Shown piece by piece: positions 51,135-62,633 of a stretch of DNA of 64,000 bases. This stretch comes from Seriola aureovittata. Taxonomy: Eukaryota; Chordata; Actinopteri; Carangiformes; Carangidae. The position numbers were made by a program, and so were the translations under genes. The notes under the pieces are model-generated. The model did no database searches. It saw only the letters and a list, made by a program, of their open reading frames with translations, and was not told the origin of the DNA. The stretch's first letter is position 1. Each line of letters opens with the position of its first letter. The DNA lies in the NCBI RefSeq assembly GCF_021018895.1, contig NC_079384.1:3496140-3560139 (forward strand), written 5' to 3'.

Positions 51135-51200
51135 AGATGGAAGGATGGATGGATGGGTGGATAAGTGGAATGAATGGATGGGGTGGATAGATAAATTGAT
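51135..51200. repeat. Degenerate (GGAT)n
   Basis: GGATGGATGGATGGGTGGATA followed by diverged GGAT/GATG units. Confidence 0.85.
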
Positions 51201-52649
51201 CACTGATGGATGGGAAAGTAGCTGGAAAATAGATTTATGATGCTAAATAAGGCACAGTGGCTGGATAAGTGGAAGGACTGACTATTTTCAGTACTGACAG
51301 TGTTGTGCAAGTTCACACCTCACAACAGTTAGCTCAGAGTTCAATTCACAAAGATTAAATTAGTTCTAACAGTCCAAAAAAAAGTAGTTGGTATTTTAGA
51401 GTTTGTCACAGCTGCCACATGTCGCTGGAAACCAGTTTAATAAGAACAATGAGAATAAATAAAAGCATTAAAGTTGGAGGCTGTAAAAGCAAAACAGGGA
51501 GCTCAAAGATGCTAAAATGCTCCTTGTAGCTGAGGTGAACTGCAGAGTAGCGTGACAACTCTCTGTAGGTTTGTGACTACGAATGTTACACTATTCCTGT
51601 TTTAATCTCTGATTTTGGAAATCAGGGAGCAGAGCAAAAGAAGGCGATAGTGAAAATCTAGTTTATGGACAGAGCCTGGCGGCTAAAAATGTGCTGGAGG
51701 ATCAAGCGTGTTCATCTTTTATTCAGGCCTTTTTGTTCTGCTGCTGCTACTGGCAACATGGCAGCTCTGTTCATTGTCTTAGGTTTCATGAACCTGTTGA
51801 CTGTCTGCAGCAACGCAGACTGACTGAGATTCGCACTTTAAAAAGAGAGCAGGTAACCTCGGAGTACAGCCGAGGGCTTTGTGCTTTAGACCCTACACCC
51901 ACACACTTAACCCAATGAGTGAGAGAGCACATTGAATTTAATAGATGCCCCGATCATGAATGTTTCAGTGAAGTCATCAGAAGATTATGTCACTTTCTTT
52001 TTTTTTTCTGGTGTCACCTCCTCTTTCAAAATGCACCCCTAGTTCATTTTCCTGTTCGCTTCCTGTCATGAATTAAGTCTCATTAACTGAAATTGTCAGC
52101 AATTAATATTTAAACTGAATGTCTTGTTTCGTTTTGCAATACATTATCATGTGTACACAGGCTCGGCGGCTCCAGTCCTGGAGTGGCCTTTTGAGCACGT
52201 GGGCTGAGCTGAAGCAGTGAGGACGCTGTGAGATAAGAGACTCACAGCTGTAAAGAGTTATTGTTGTGGGCGGGACAGACTTCCTGTGTCCGTCCTCGTG
52301 ACACGAGCTGCTCCAGTACCTGTCGAGACACCAAAACCTGCGACCTAAACAACCATATATCAACCCTCTGATACGACCCATTGGAGTGGCGGCATGCGTA
52401 CCAGACCTCGGTTGTCCTGGTTACCATAATAAAACCATGCGACCTTACCGGGAATGGCGCACCGATCGTTGCTGTGGTTACTGTAATTATGGTGATGGCT
52501 CGGTGAGGTTCAGGAAGGGATTGTGATTATGGTTTAAAATAAGCACTTCTTCAACATTAAACGATCTTTGTAGTCATGGTTACAATAATAACAACGTGGT
52601 TAACTTTGTTGAACGCTCATGGGTAAAAGAAACGACATATAAACTGCTG

Positions 52650-52843
52650 GTGTCACGTGGGAATCGAACACACCGCTCTCCTGTGTCTCATCCATCCACC
52701 ACAGCCTCCTCCTGACGTGGACTTTGTCGCTCTTTATACTACGTCACCGCACTTTTCCCTTTGCTCGCCACTGGATGTCGCCTAGCAACAAAACATAACA
52801 ATGGGTCGTAATATCCCGCTGCACAAACGACCTACTGGCTCGT
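52650..52843 (+). mobile_element. Dispersed repeat, copy 2, with tRNA-like B-box segment
   Basis: The right 65 bp is the inverted copy of 47040-47106. The left part contains 'gtgggaatcgaacacaccgc', whose complement GTGTTCGATTCCCAC resembles a tRNA T-arm / Pol III B box. It also has 'cctcctcctgacgtgga' and 'ttgctcgccactggatg', phrases I associate with a teleost short interspersed repeat. Confidence 0.5.
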
Positions 52844-52871
52844 TTTTTGTTTTTGTTTTTGTTTTTTTACA

Positions 52872-53066
52872 GGAGGACGGTCTCTGTCTGTTTGCGATTA
52901 TTAGCTACCACTTCAGAAGTGTCTGGTTTGTGGCCAATCACAGAGCAGGCCTTCTTGATCAGGTTATTCAGTCTGTTGCTGCTCTCCCAGCAGACGACAG
53001 GCAATTACTGGCAGAGTACATCCTGCTGCACATGTTGAAGGATGTCAGCGTCCTCAGGAAATAGAG
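52872..53066 (-). mobile_element. LINE-2/CR1-type reverse transcriptase C-terminal fragment
   Basis: The minus strand reads PVVCWESSNRLNNLIKKACS and on to VIGHKPDTSEVV. This matches the distal end of the reverse-transcriptase ORF of fish L2-type LINEs, where a (A)VVCWGGS segment is followed by xRLxKLIKKAxSVIG. A stop codon precedes PVVCW and the upstream domains are absent, so it is a dead fragment. The plus-strand open frame at 52801-53064 is its shadow. Confidence 0.75.
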
Positions 53067-54448
53067 CCTTGGTGTTAGTCTGCTGTCAATGTGCAGGTAC
53101 TTGTAGTTATAAGTTCCAAGTTGTTTTTAATGGTTTAAATAATCTTTTAAAAGCTTTAAGGACTTGATTGACTGATTAGCATCTAGCTGTTCAAAGCTGA
53201 GCATCAACTGTGCCATGACACGAGCCGTTATAACAATCATGATGATAATTAATATATTTTAGACATGGCACATTGAAAGTATTCCAACATTAAATCCAAT
53301 AAATATTACATCCAGTTTTGAAGTTTTTTTCAAATGACAGTTTAAATGGTTTGTAATGTTCTCTCTGCTGAAATGAAAAGCAGAAATGATATTACTGGCT
53401 GTCAAGTGCTCGGCATGTGTGACTGCACGTGCGCTGACCGAGTGAAAGTGATAGTGACCGAGTGCCATTCACCTGTCTGCTCCATGTGTCTTTACGAGAA
53501 TACTGTCCATATGTGTTCAAGCTTGTTTGTCATCTGCCTCTGATGATTGAGTGCTCTCACTGGGGGAGAGAGGGATTGTGGGAGGGAAAAACGTAGAGCC
53601 TTCCGCTGCTGTTTATTCCCTCTGCCTCTCGTCTTCTTTGAAAGCGTGCGATTGTGAACAGAAGAGGAAGCTGGAGGAAATCGTGTCGCCGAGCAGCTGT
53701 TTTGATAGACAGTGTTTACCTGCGGTGAACACCATGTGCGTGTGCGCATGCATGCCTGTGTGTGTTGGATGTGTGTGTGCTTGTGCAGCTGTGTTTATGT
53801 GTGGTGTGGGTTCACACAAAGTTTAATATGCCGGTTGTTCCATTTCATTGTATTGTTCTAAAAGTCCTCATGATTACTTTATCCTCCATTTACTACATGA
53901 TTCTTGTAAAGTGTGACATGAGCTGTCGGTGATGGCGTCTCCGGACAAACCAAGTCAAAAGCTCAGGGCCAATTTTTCTTCCCACTCTTCGTTTGTTGAT
54001 GTTGTTTGGCCTTGGTGGAGCTCTGAGCTCTACAATTATTTGTTTTTGGCGCATAACATTAACACCAAGAAAATGTCTGACGAGCTGAAAGTCATTCTCT
54101 CCCTTATTATCAAACGTAACCTTACAGATAAAGTGCTGATGATAGTCTCGTATGCTTTGCTCAGATATGGTAATGCAGTGTTCGGATGGCATGCAGCAAA
54201 TGATAGAACGCTCATTACAATGGAGAACCAACAAAGTTGCACTCAATAACAAATCTTTTCTCTCGGCAGCATCTGACAACAGCTCAGTTGTTTCATTCCA
54301 GCTTTAATGATAAACTTTGGATTTGGCTCCAGTGTAATGATTTAAGTGTGAGATAAAATAAGAGCATGACAAGGACAACTATCTTTGATTTCCCCTCTCG
54401 TTTAGTCCTGTTTTTCTATTTCAATAATAATTCAATTATTCAAGTATT

Positions 54449-54451
<3 letters not shown>

Positions 54452-54481
<30 letters not shown>
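54452..54481. repeat. (GT)n microsatellite
   Basis: GT run continued by GTGCGT-type units to about 54545. Confidence 0.94.
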
Positions 54482-54484
<3 letters not shown>

Positions 54485-54705
54485 CCATGTGCGTGTGTGT
54501 ACGCTTGCACGGGTGTGTGTGCCTGCGTGCGTGCGTGTGTGTTTGATTGTGTGAATGAAAACACAACACATGCTCTTCCTGTCTAATCCACGGAAAAGCA
54601 AACACAGTCAGCCATGTGAATGTTTAACTGTATGTGGAAACGGTTTGCGTGTCCTGCAAACTGGACAGATACTGACGGGCCCTGCAAAACATTTGATTAC
54701 GTGTG

Positions 54706-54766
<61 letters not shown>

Positions 54767-54768
54767 GC
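54706..54768. repeat. (GTCT)n tetranucleotide repeat
   Basis: About 15 units of CTGT/GTCT; open frames through it on both strands are repeat translations. Confidence 0.97.
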
Positions 54769-56205
54769 AGGCAAATAACAAATGCTTTGTGCATCTCGAC
54801 TGATTAAGGTTCTGCATGGAGAAATATAGATGTAAAGGAGTGAGTCAAACCTGTATATTAAAAATGACAGATTCCACTGATCGCCTTCAGCCCCCCCTAG
54901 TGCCAAATGTACAGAGAGGTCAGAGGTGAGAGCCAATGAGAGCACTTGAAAACACCTAGTATATATTCTGACCCTGGTCTCTGTGCTGTGAAGGCCGCCA
55001 TCCAGGGGCAGAGTGGTGATAAAAACCGGCCAGGGTCCTTTGACTCAGACTGGCCCACAAGAACCCACCATCACATCCAGCCCATGTCACTATCAACCAG
55101 AAATATGCAGCAAACAGAGCAACTCGGATTATTTGTACAACAATGCATGAAAATAGTAAAACCTGCTACTTTATTCATTAAAAAAAAGGTTTCCAGTGAA
55201 TAAAACCCAGGCAGTGATTGTTAGTGTAGGATCCAGGGCCTGTGAATCTTCTTGGCAGCTGTTCTGTAGATTACATAAAGGGTCCAGAGGGCTGGAACTT
55301 TTAAATTCATCAACACAGACTGAAACAAGTTTTGGTGACTGTAATTATTCCTCTAGTTCATACTGGTTAGAAAAGGTCCCTTTCCTACACTAATTTCCTA
55401 AGACCTACCTTTATTTCAGTGAACCTTAAATCATTCCACCTCAAGATGAGGCCGCCTCACTACAGTTCATTCTCTCTGTGAGAAGCAGCAGCTAAAATTC
55501 AGTTCAAAACGCTGATTTAAAGGTTCAGAGTGATGCAAGCTGCTGCTGCTGCTTCCTCACCAAGAACAACTTCCTCGCAACTGAAGAGCTTCGTCTTTCA
55601 CTGTGTGGACCACAGAAAAACGAGCAGCAGGATACATCTCACAAGACTGTCTTTATTTATCTTTTTCTTTTACCATTCATTCATAGCATTTACCATTCAA
55701 CTGAAAAAGTGTCAAAAGGGTTCAGGTGCCTCTGATGTTTAGGGATTTAAATTTAGGACAATGAGATTTTTTTTTTTTAAATTTATTGCTGGGTTTTCAC
55801 ATTATTTTTCATTATTCTTATTATAAACAGATATTTATCTATGTTCCTTTCTTTTATTCACCCGACATGCGGCAAAGAGAAATTATCTGGAGAGACAGTA
55901 CCTGATTTTTTTGGGCCACTCAGGGCAGCAAAAACAAGCTACAAAAACATACCTGGAGCAACATTAGCATTTATATTTGGAGTTGCCCAACAGGCAGATT
56001 AATATCCAATATTTAATCAGTCTCTCTGGTCCCTGCGAACTCCTGAGGGAAATACTGGGCTGTGTGTCGGTCCCTTGGTGCTGCGCAGGTAGAGTACAGC
56101 AGGTTTATCAGAACTAGAGCCAAAAATAAAAAAGAAAGCAGAAAGACTGAAACCAAATCAGTAAAGTTGTAGGGCAGAAAACCAAAACAATGAGCTGAAA
56201 GATGC

Positions 56206-56207
<2 letters not shown>

Positions 56208-56232
<25 letters not shown>
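56208..56232. repeat. Poly-A tract
   Basis: A25 run; no recognisable retroelement body directly upstream. Confidence 0.93.
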
Positions 56233-56236
<4 letters not shown>

Positions 56237-56773
56237 GTCAGCTCAAAATGATCATCAGATTCGTCACTATATGAGCAATTCCCTTTACATCCAAGAAGTC
56301 ATGTGACCCATCGTTAATATGAAACACATTGATTATCTGATGTTATTCCTTTTAATGTCCCTTCAAGGACATTTATAAGAATATATATAAGAATGAAAAG
56401 AGTCTATAAAGATATAAAGAGCCTTGGAGAACGGCCCTGATAATGCAGAGAGCTTGATCCACAATAACCACTGAAAAAACCAGTGAGTGGATTTTATTTT
56501 CTTTCTGCTGGGATGTATAGAGTACAACTGAAGCAAGTGAGAGGAAAGGCAAGACGGAGGAGAGAGTCTCAATTACAGCCATAATCTTCACCTGCTGGCT
56601 GGATGTCATGCCTGTTATATTTTACATGATAAAGTTCTCGGCTCCGACATCGTGCCGGCTGATGAACGGACAGTATGCTCGGTCAGGGAGCTGTGAGGCT
56701 CTAAACGCTCTCTCCATTTCTGCCTCCACATGGGGCGTCTTCTACTTAACTGATCGACTCCAAACAAACAGCG

Positions 56774-56790
56774 GGGGGGGGGGGGGGGGG
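56774..56790. repeat. Poly-G tract and purine-rich region
   Basis: G17 run followed by AG-rich sequence to about 57160 with no pyrimidine-rich interruption of note. Confidence 0.85.
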
Positions 56791-57660
56791 GCAGGAGAGG
56801 AAGAGAGTAGAAAGGGGAAGGAAAGAATGGAAAAGATGGGAAAAGAGCAGAAGCAGGGAGAAGACATTACAAAAAGACTGAAGGACAGCAGAGGAGGAGT
56901 TGAGCAGAAAGAGGAATGAAGAGGAAAAGTAAAGAGAAGAGGAGGGAGGAAGAGCTGTGAATATTGGTAATGAGATAACAGGAAATAAAGAGAAAAGTGA
57001 AGTCAAGAGAATTCAAATTGAGGCGGGGGAAAAAAACAGCATGAAAAGAGAGTGGAGGAAAGAAGAGAAGAAAAGGAGGGAAGGGAACAGAGATGCAGGC
57101 AGAAGATGAGTAGAAAGAACAGGAAGGAGGAAAAAAAATGGAGGAAGGAGAAGAAAATGGAAAACTGTACACTGAATTAAATGATCTGGCTACAAATGGA
57201 AAAGCATGCTCACACAATAACAATGATTAATAATGACAAACATTGTAAAAAAGACGAGAAACATCAATAATCTACATTATTGTCCAGTGTTGGTTCCCTT
57301 ATTAAAAAGTGGTTAACAAGAGTTCCTGCAGGCTTTATTTACACGGTCAGAAGTTGAGCTGTTTTTTGACTTGATGCCAATAAATGTACTGATTTGAAAA
57401 GATGTAATTTGCTAATTCGCTTTGTCCTCCTCACAGCACAAGGCCGTTTTCAGCCAGCAGATGTCACTCCAGAGCGACACACTACCGGTTTACTACCGAG
57501 GAGAAAACTAATGCAGGAAGAAACTAAATCCTGCACGTCACCATGTGAAGCTGCAGGTACAGAAGACGAAGCTTTGGGGTCATTACTGGGTGAGCAGGAA
57601 GGAACTGCCCGTGTGAAAATATCTAATAACTGACTCTAACACAAGTTAACTGAAGTGTGA

Positions 57661-57683
57661 AATACATTTCCCAGAATGCAATG
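57661..57683 (+). promoter_or_regulatory. ZNF143/THAP11-like motif upstream of PEMT
   Basis: AATACATTTCCCAGAATGCA, then ATG, closely follows the known SBS motif ACTACAATTCCCAGAATGC bound by ZNF143 and by the THAP11/HCFC1 complex at vertebrate promoters. It lies about 190 bp before the PEMT exon 1 ATG, a usual promoter distance. Binding itself is inferred. Confidence 0.55.
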
Positions 57684-57810
57684 AGCAGGGTTTAGAGGTT
57701 ATTTGGACGTGTGTAGGTTCTCCACAGCAAACGCGCCCCATCTTTCACTTAACAAACAAGAACTTTGCACTCAATGTTGCGCAATATTCGCTCTCTTGCA
57801 CAGACATAGG

Positions 57811-57843
57811 TGGGTGCTGGTGGGTGCTGGTGGGTGCTGGTGG
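57811..57843. repeat. 10-bp tandem repeat in PEMT 5' region
   Basis: Three exact copies of TGGGTGCTGG plus TGG, ending 26 bp before the exon 1 ATG, so probably in the 5'UTR or core promoter. Confidence 0.9.
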
Positions 57844-57868
57844 TCCGCCAGTGTTCACTCTTTTGTGT

Positions 57869-57976
57869 ATGAGCGACTGCGACACGGCCGCTGTGCGGAA
57901 CAATAATCCCGCCACAAATAGTCACCGTGTGCCGCTGGACTGCTGCGGAGGACTCAACAACGTGGACTACTCCAAG
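57869..57976 (+). CDS. pemt: PEMT exon 1, N-terminal extension
   Basis: Thirty-six codons, MSDCDTAAVR at the start and VPLDCCGGLNNVDYSK at the end, followed by a gtaaaa donor on a codon boundary. DCCGGLxNxD matches the N-terminal extension of the long mammalian PEMT isoform, which I recall as PDCCGGLGNIDF. The exon joins in phase to the one at 60830. PEMT is an ER and mitochondria-associated membrane enzyme that methylates phosphatidylethanolamine three times, using S-adenosylmethionine, to give phosphatidylcholine. The ATG context is weak (T at -3, A at +4). The frame stays open upstream for at least 200 bp without another ATG, so ATG 57869 is the only ATG start I can support in this exon. 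Confidence 0.8.
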
Positions 57977-58932
57977 GTAAAAAAAAAAAACTACAAGTGT
58001 TAAAACACGAAGCTGTCGTGTTGCATCTGCGACTTTTAACACGTCTAGGCGGCAACAGCTGCTCACTGAAGCTGCGGGTCTCGGTTTGACGGAGTAAACC
58101 AGTCTGCCTCGCTGCCGCGCTCGTGACAGCCGGAACTCAGCCGGAATAGTCTTTTATTTTCCAAAATAAAAGCATGTTCTGCTAATTCAGAGCGCACATT
58201 ACAGAAGCAGTGCAATACAACTCCCACCTGAAGACAATATAGAAGTAGCTGTTTTATTTCAATATAAAAACATGATAAAATGTATGGATCGAAACATCAA
58301 ATATTTGTTCAATTGACAAAACAGTTGCTGATTGATTTTCTGTATATCAACTAATCAAGTAATTGAGAATTCATTGCAGTTTTACTCATCTTTTTAACAG
58401 GAATTTAAAACAAGCAGGGTAATGTTGTTCCTTTTTTTGACGACAAAAACTAAACCACCAAACACAATCAACAAACAGAAACAAAATCTTTTAATATATT
58501 TTATGTGGTATTTTTTAAATATATTTTTTAGGCTTTATTAGGCTTTTTTTTCTCATCCTTTAGGTGTAAAATAAGAGAGAGATGCTGAAATCTGAACTCT
58601 ATCTTGTTATTCCACCTCCTCTGGCCTGCAGCAGTTCACACTGAGCAGTGGAAACATCCTTATTCCACTCAGTTACTTGAATGCTTCTTACTCAAGGTCA
58701 GAACGCTCATTAAACGCAACACGGTTACTGTGTCAGCGTGTATCGCTTAAAAAAAAAAAAAAGATGAGAGAAACTGATCTGAGGCCAGAACCCCGGACAG
58801 CAGCCCAGAGGCAGTTCAGATGGTGGCCTGTAATTGACGCACACAATTAAATAACATGCTAAATAGGTTTACAGTAATCGACCCATTGCTCATATAGCCG
58901 TTGTAGATGATATGTGATACCAGCCACTTAAT

Positions 58933-58997
<65 letters not shown>

Positions 58998-60829
58998 TAT
59001 ATTATCTTTGTCTTGAAAGTCAACAGAGTTGAGAAATCTCACTGTGGTTTAGACATCAAGTAACCTTCCAATCTCCACAGATACACTATCATCACTTTGT
59101 GCAATGCAGCAGTAAAAACCTTGTTTTGAAATATTAATGCAAGGATTTTCATTGCCACCAGTTGCAATAAGTCAATTTACTTATTTACTACTTACCACTT
59201 TATTTCGGTGATATAAATGTAGCCGTTTGTTCATTTTGGTTAAAGATGGCCTTTTTTTTCAAATTGCATTTTCGATCTGATGACATTAACCGTGGTATGA
59301 AAATGATTTCTTGCGTCTTGTTTTATATAGATAGAAATGAAAGGGTGCAGGTTAATGGAAAAACTGGATAAATTAATGAAAGAAAATTACATCTTCATTG
59401 GCGATGCGCTATTGCAATCATCAAAAAAATAATATAGCCCAGTACCTGCTACACTTTGTTTTTGTCTAGAAAAGGGAAAACCTTCGCTTAGTAACCAATA
59501 ATAATTAGTAAAATCAATAACAATTCTAATAATAATGATTACAGTAAAGTTCATTGTTGTAGTTTCTGCTAAAGTTATGGTATTCACAATAAAGCAGGTT
59601 TATTTTCCTGGTCTCATCTCTTCATAACTGAATGTAAAGGATCTTTATGATAAAAGCTTGTTTATCTTGTGCATTTCTGTTAAGAATTAACTATTGGTTA
59701 ATGAATCGTTATTAAATTTTTAAAACTCAAATATTGAAATTGGCATCAGTGTTAAAAATCCATTTTCAGTCAGGCTCTTGTAATGTAGAGCTTTCCTCTA
59801 GCAATACCATTAGGATAAAATATCAACTTTACACACCCAGTCTTTTACTCACTAAGCCCTATGGGTTTTCTACAGCACTGCCCACTGGAAAAACAATAGT
59901 TCTCTATCAGTTAAATATAAAAACTTATTATGAAACTTTCAAATTGTAAGATGACTTGAAATTCTTCTTCTTGTTGCTGTATTTTCCCTCTGGTTCCAAC
60001 ACTTTGATATGAAATACATAAAACACCCAAAGCAAACTGAGGGCTCGGGTGTAAAAGACACACTTTGTTGCTGTTTATCTCTGGCGTCAGTATAAACTGA
60101 AAAACCACAGAGAAGCGCCCGAGTGTGTGGCAGCGAGGGTAAATCAGTCTGTGATGCTCCACCTCACATCGGTCTAAATGATTCATTTTAACGCCTCGCT
60201 TCGCTTTTTAAAAAGCCACATGTTGCTTGTCATCAGTTTTTTCGCGTGTTCACAATGAAAAAGATTGTGTGAAAGCTTGTCACTGTGATTTGGTACTGCA
60301 GTAAAAGGGTGGTATTATTAAACAGTAATTTGTCACGGCAGACGCTAGTCAAAAACACATTGGTAAAATTAGAGCAAATGTTGCGTAAGTCCAAAAGGCA
60401 TGCTGAAGAACAAGATGATGTAGCTGTATCTGCTGCTTTCTATCATTCACCATCTTAACTGCAGCGAATCTGGGAATAACAGAACATGGAAAAGTAACTG
60501 AAAGATGTTTGAGATTGAAACATGTACAAAATAAAAGTTGTGGTGTTTCAATCCAACTGTATTTGCTCATTTTCAATTAACAAAATTGCAAAAGGTGGAA
60601 AAGTGACTGAAACATCGGCTGAAGGATCGCAACAGCTGTAAACATTAGATCTGTGGATGATTTTCTATAAATTCTGTGCAAATTTAGCAAAACATTTGGT
60701 CGGAAATCTGTTTCCAGCTATGGAATTATAGGCCAGCCATCTTTAAATGAAACAAGGTTTTTTATATTTTTGTGTGTGTTTTCCATTTTCCTCACAACCT
60801 TGTTCTCCACGTGGTCGTCTCTCTCTCAG
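57977..60829. other. PEMT intron 1
   Basis: A 2.85-kb intron. It has a CA array at 58937-58994, A-rich tracts near 57979 and 58750, and AT-rich sequence. No additional exon was recognised. Confidence 0.75.
58937..58994. repeat. (CA)n microsatellite in PEMT intron 1
   Basis: Pure CA run of about 58 bp. Confidence 0.97.
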
Positions 60830-60937
60830 ATGGACTTGACGCTGATGGAAGAACTACGAAAACACGTCGACTTTGGCGACTCCAGCTTTTGCATCGCTGT
60901 GATCGCCATCGTTTTCAACCCTCTCTTCTGGAATGTG
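60830..60937 (+). CDS. pemt: PEMT exon 2, first membrane segment
   Basis: Thirty-six codons between a ctctctcag acceptor and a gtaaga donor, both on codon boundaries. They read MDLTLMEELRKHVDFGDSSF and then CIAVIAIVFNPLFWNV. The second half is the first hydrophobic segment of PEMT; FNPLxWNVV is strongly conserved between fish and mammals, and the next exon should begin V-ARWEH. The exon begins exactly with ATG. After splicing it sits in a strong context (A at -3, G at +4) and corresponds to the start of the short mammalian isoform. The SAM-binding and later membrane segments lie in exons right of the window. Confidence 0.9.
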
Positions 60938-62597
60938 GTAAGAACGTACTGTAGATATCATAGCTCCAAAGTAATCTTGTTTACCCGTCTCTGTACTTAA
61001 CTTCATGCAGCCAGACCTTTTGTCTGGTCAAGCTCACTCAGGTCTCGAGAATATCAGGTTAAGAAATTTAGGAAATTTAGTTATGGGGAAATTCTGTGAT
61101 TGAATGGCTGGAAATTTCAGAAACAGTATCGCTTATTGGATTTTGGTTGGGTACAACAAGTTCTCTGGTATAAATGTATTGAAGTGTAAAAGCCCTTTGA
61201 ACTCAACGTTGTTGACTGAATTTCTCTGGAGACTTCTGTGAGCTCGTTGATACACAAGTCTGACGCCGAAGTATTTTCAGCCCAATTTAAGAACCTTTTC
61301 TGACACGATGTTCTGAGAAACAGCAACTCTCCTGATGTTTTCCACGGCGAATCGCTGTTTGTGTTTACCACAATAAGTTACATCATAAATCATCGGCAGC
61401 TCTAATTTTGGCTTGACAAGAGGAACACAATTTTGCTCTGGGTGGGAAGCCAGTGAGGGATAATGTCTGCGCTGCATCACAAAGTCCGACTAGTTGGCTG
61501 GGGCACCGTCACAAGTTGTTTATCAGTCTTGCTGAAGCCCTTCGCCAGTTGTGTGCATAGGGCATGTGTAGAAATGCAACAGAAATGATGCAACACTTGC
61601 TCTTTGGCTAATAATTTGTTCAATGCAGTGGAAGGAACCACTGGGAACTTAAAAGTTTGTATCTGTCCACAGATAGTCTGTCTTTGTTTAATCAAGGCAA
61701 GCTGTCCCGACAGTGTCCCTGAGCTTGATAAAAACTGCCTTGATCACATAGAGTTGCCTTTTACAGACAGGATATCTCAGATATTTTTAAATGTCTATCA
61801 CCAGGGCCGATTATAGTTAATATCTAATCGACTTCACATCACATAATCTTGCCCCTCAGCATCAGACCGTAAATAACGTTGGTGTTTTCGGTTGCGTTGA
61901 TTACACTGCGCTGTGAAAGAGTCACTCCTGAGGCGTCCTTCTCACAAAGACATGGAAAGAAAATGCTCTTTCATGTCCCTCCAGACTTTAATCATACACT
62001 TTGAAGTCACATTGTTCATCATAGATGTAGTTTAGTGAGTGAATCATGCACTTCAGTCTAATTATACTTGAAGCTTTACATAATACAGCAGATAAGGTAA
62101 AGTGCTCATATTAGGAAAAAAATCCTCTCAATCTGTATTCCTCGTCCACATTCTTCATGAGGCACTCGTGTTGTTCCACAGGCTCGATTAATTGTCATGT
62201 AGTTGCTAATAAATAAATGTACAAGTTCAACTCACAGCACAAATGCATCAAATAATAAAAGTGAATAGAAAACCGAAAAGCTTCGCAGATATGCTGCAAT
62301 TGAATAATTGAGTGTTCTGTCAGTGTCCTGTGGCTTATTACGACGTTAATTGCGTTTCATAACGATCTCCTGTTGTCCAGGTCAGATAAAAACTGCCCGG
62401 CCCTGTAGGATCATCGGCTGCGATCAGCCCAGATTACTCGCTGCTTCTGAAATGACTCTTCGCTGCTTCAGCAGGTGCATGTGATCGTCTGTTAACTGCT
62501 CACCTGCGCGGCCCAGCAGGACACGTCATTATACAGAGGGGGGGGCTCTCGAGTCACAGAAGAGAAGCCAATTATTTGTCTCTGAGGTGCCTTCAGC

Positions 62598-62600
<3 letters not shown>

Positions 62601-62631
<31 letters not shown>
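62601..62631. repeat. Poly-T tract, 31 bp
   Basis: Run of T on the + strand; could be the poly(A) tail of a minus-strand retro-insertion whose body (from 62632) I do not recognise. Confidence 0.93.

Positions 62632-62633
<2 letters not shown>

Noticed and set aside
52801..53064. 87-codon plus-strand open frame preceded by tttttttacag
   Set aside because: It is the shadow of a minus-strand LINE-2-type reverse-transcriptase fragment.
53893..54279. Overlapping 128-codon (minus) and 106-codon (plus) open frames
   Set aside because: No recognisable motif on either strand and no convincing splice sites; length alone is not evidence in a 64-kb vertebrate window.
54555..54945. Open frames across the tetranucleotide array, reading CLSVCLSV or DRQTDRQT
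   Set aside because: Translations of the (GTCT)n repeat; the regular spacing could also be mistaken for a CRISPR array, but there are no distinct spacers.
57703..58066. 67-codon plus-strand and 105-codon minus-strand open frames over PEMT exon 1
   Set aside because: Other-frame shadows; the PEMT frame from 57869 has the conserved DCCGGL block and a donor in correct phase.
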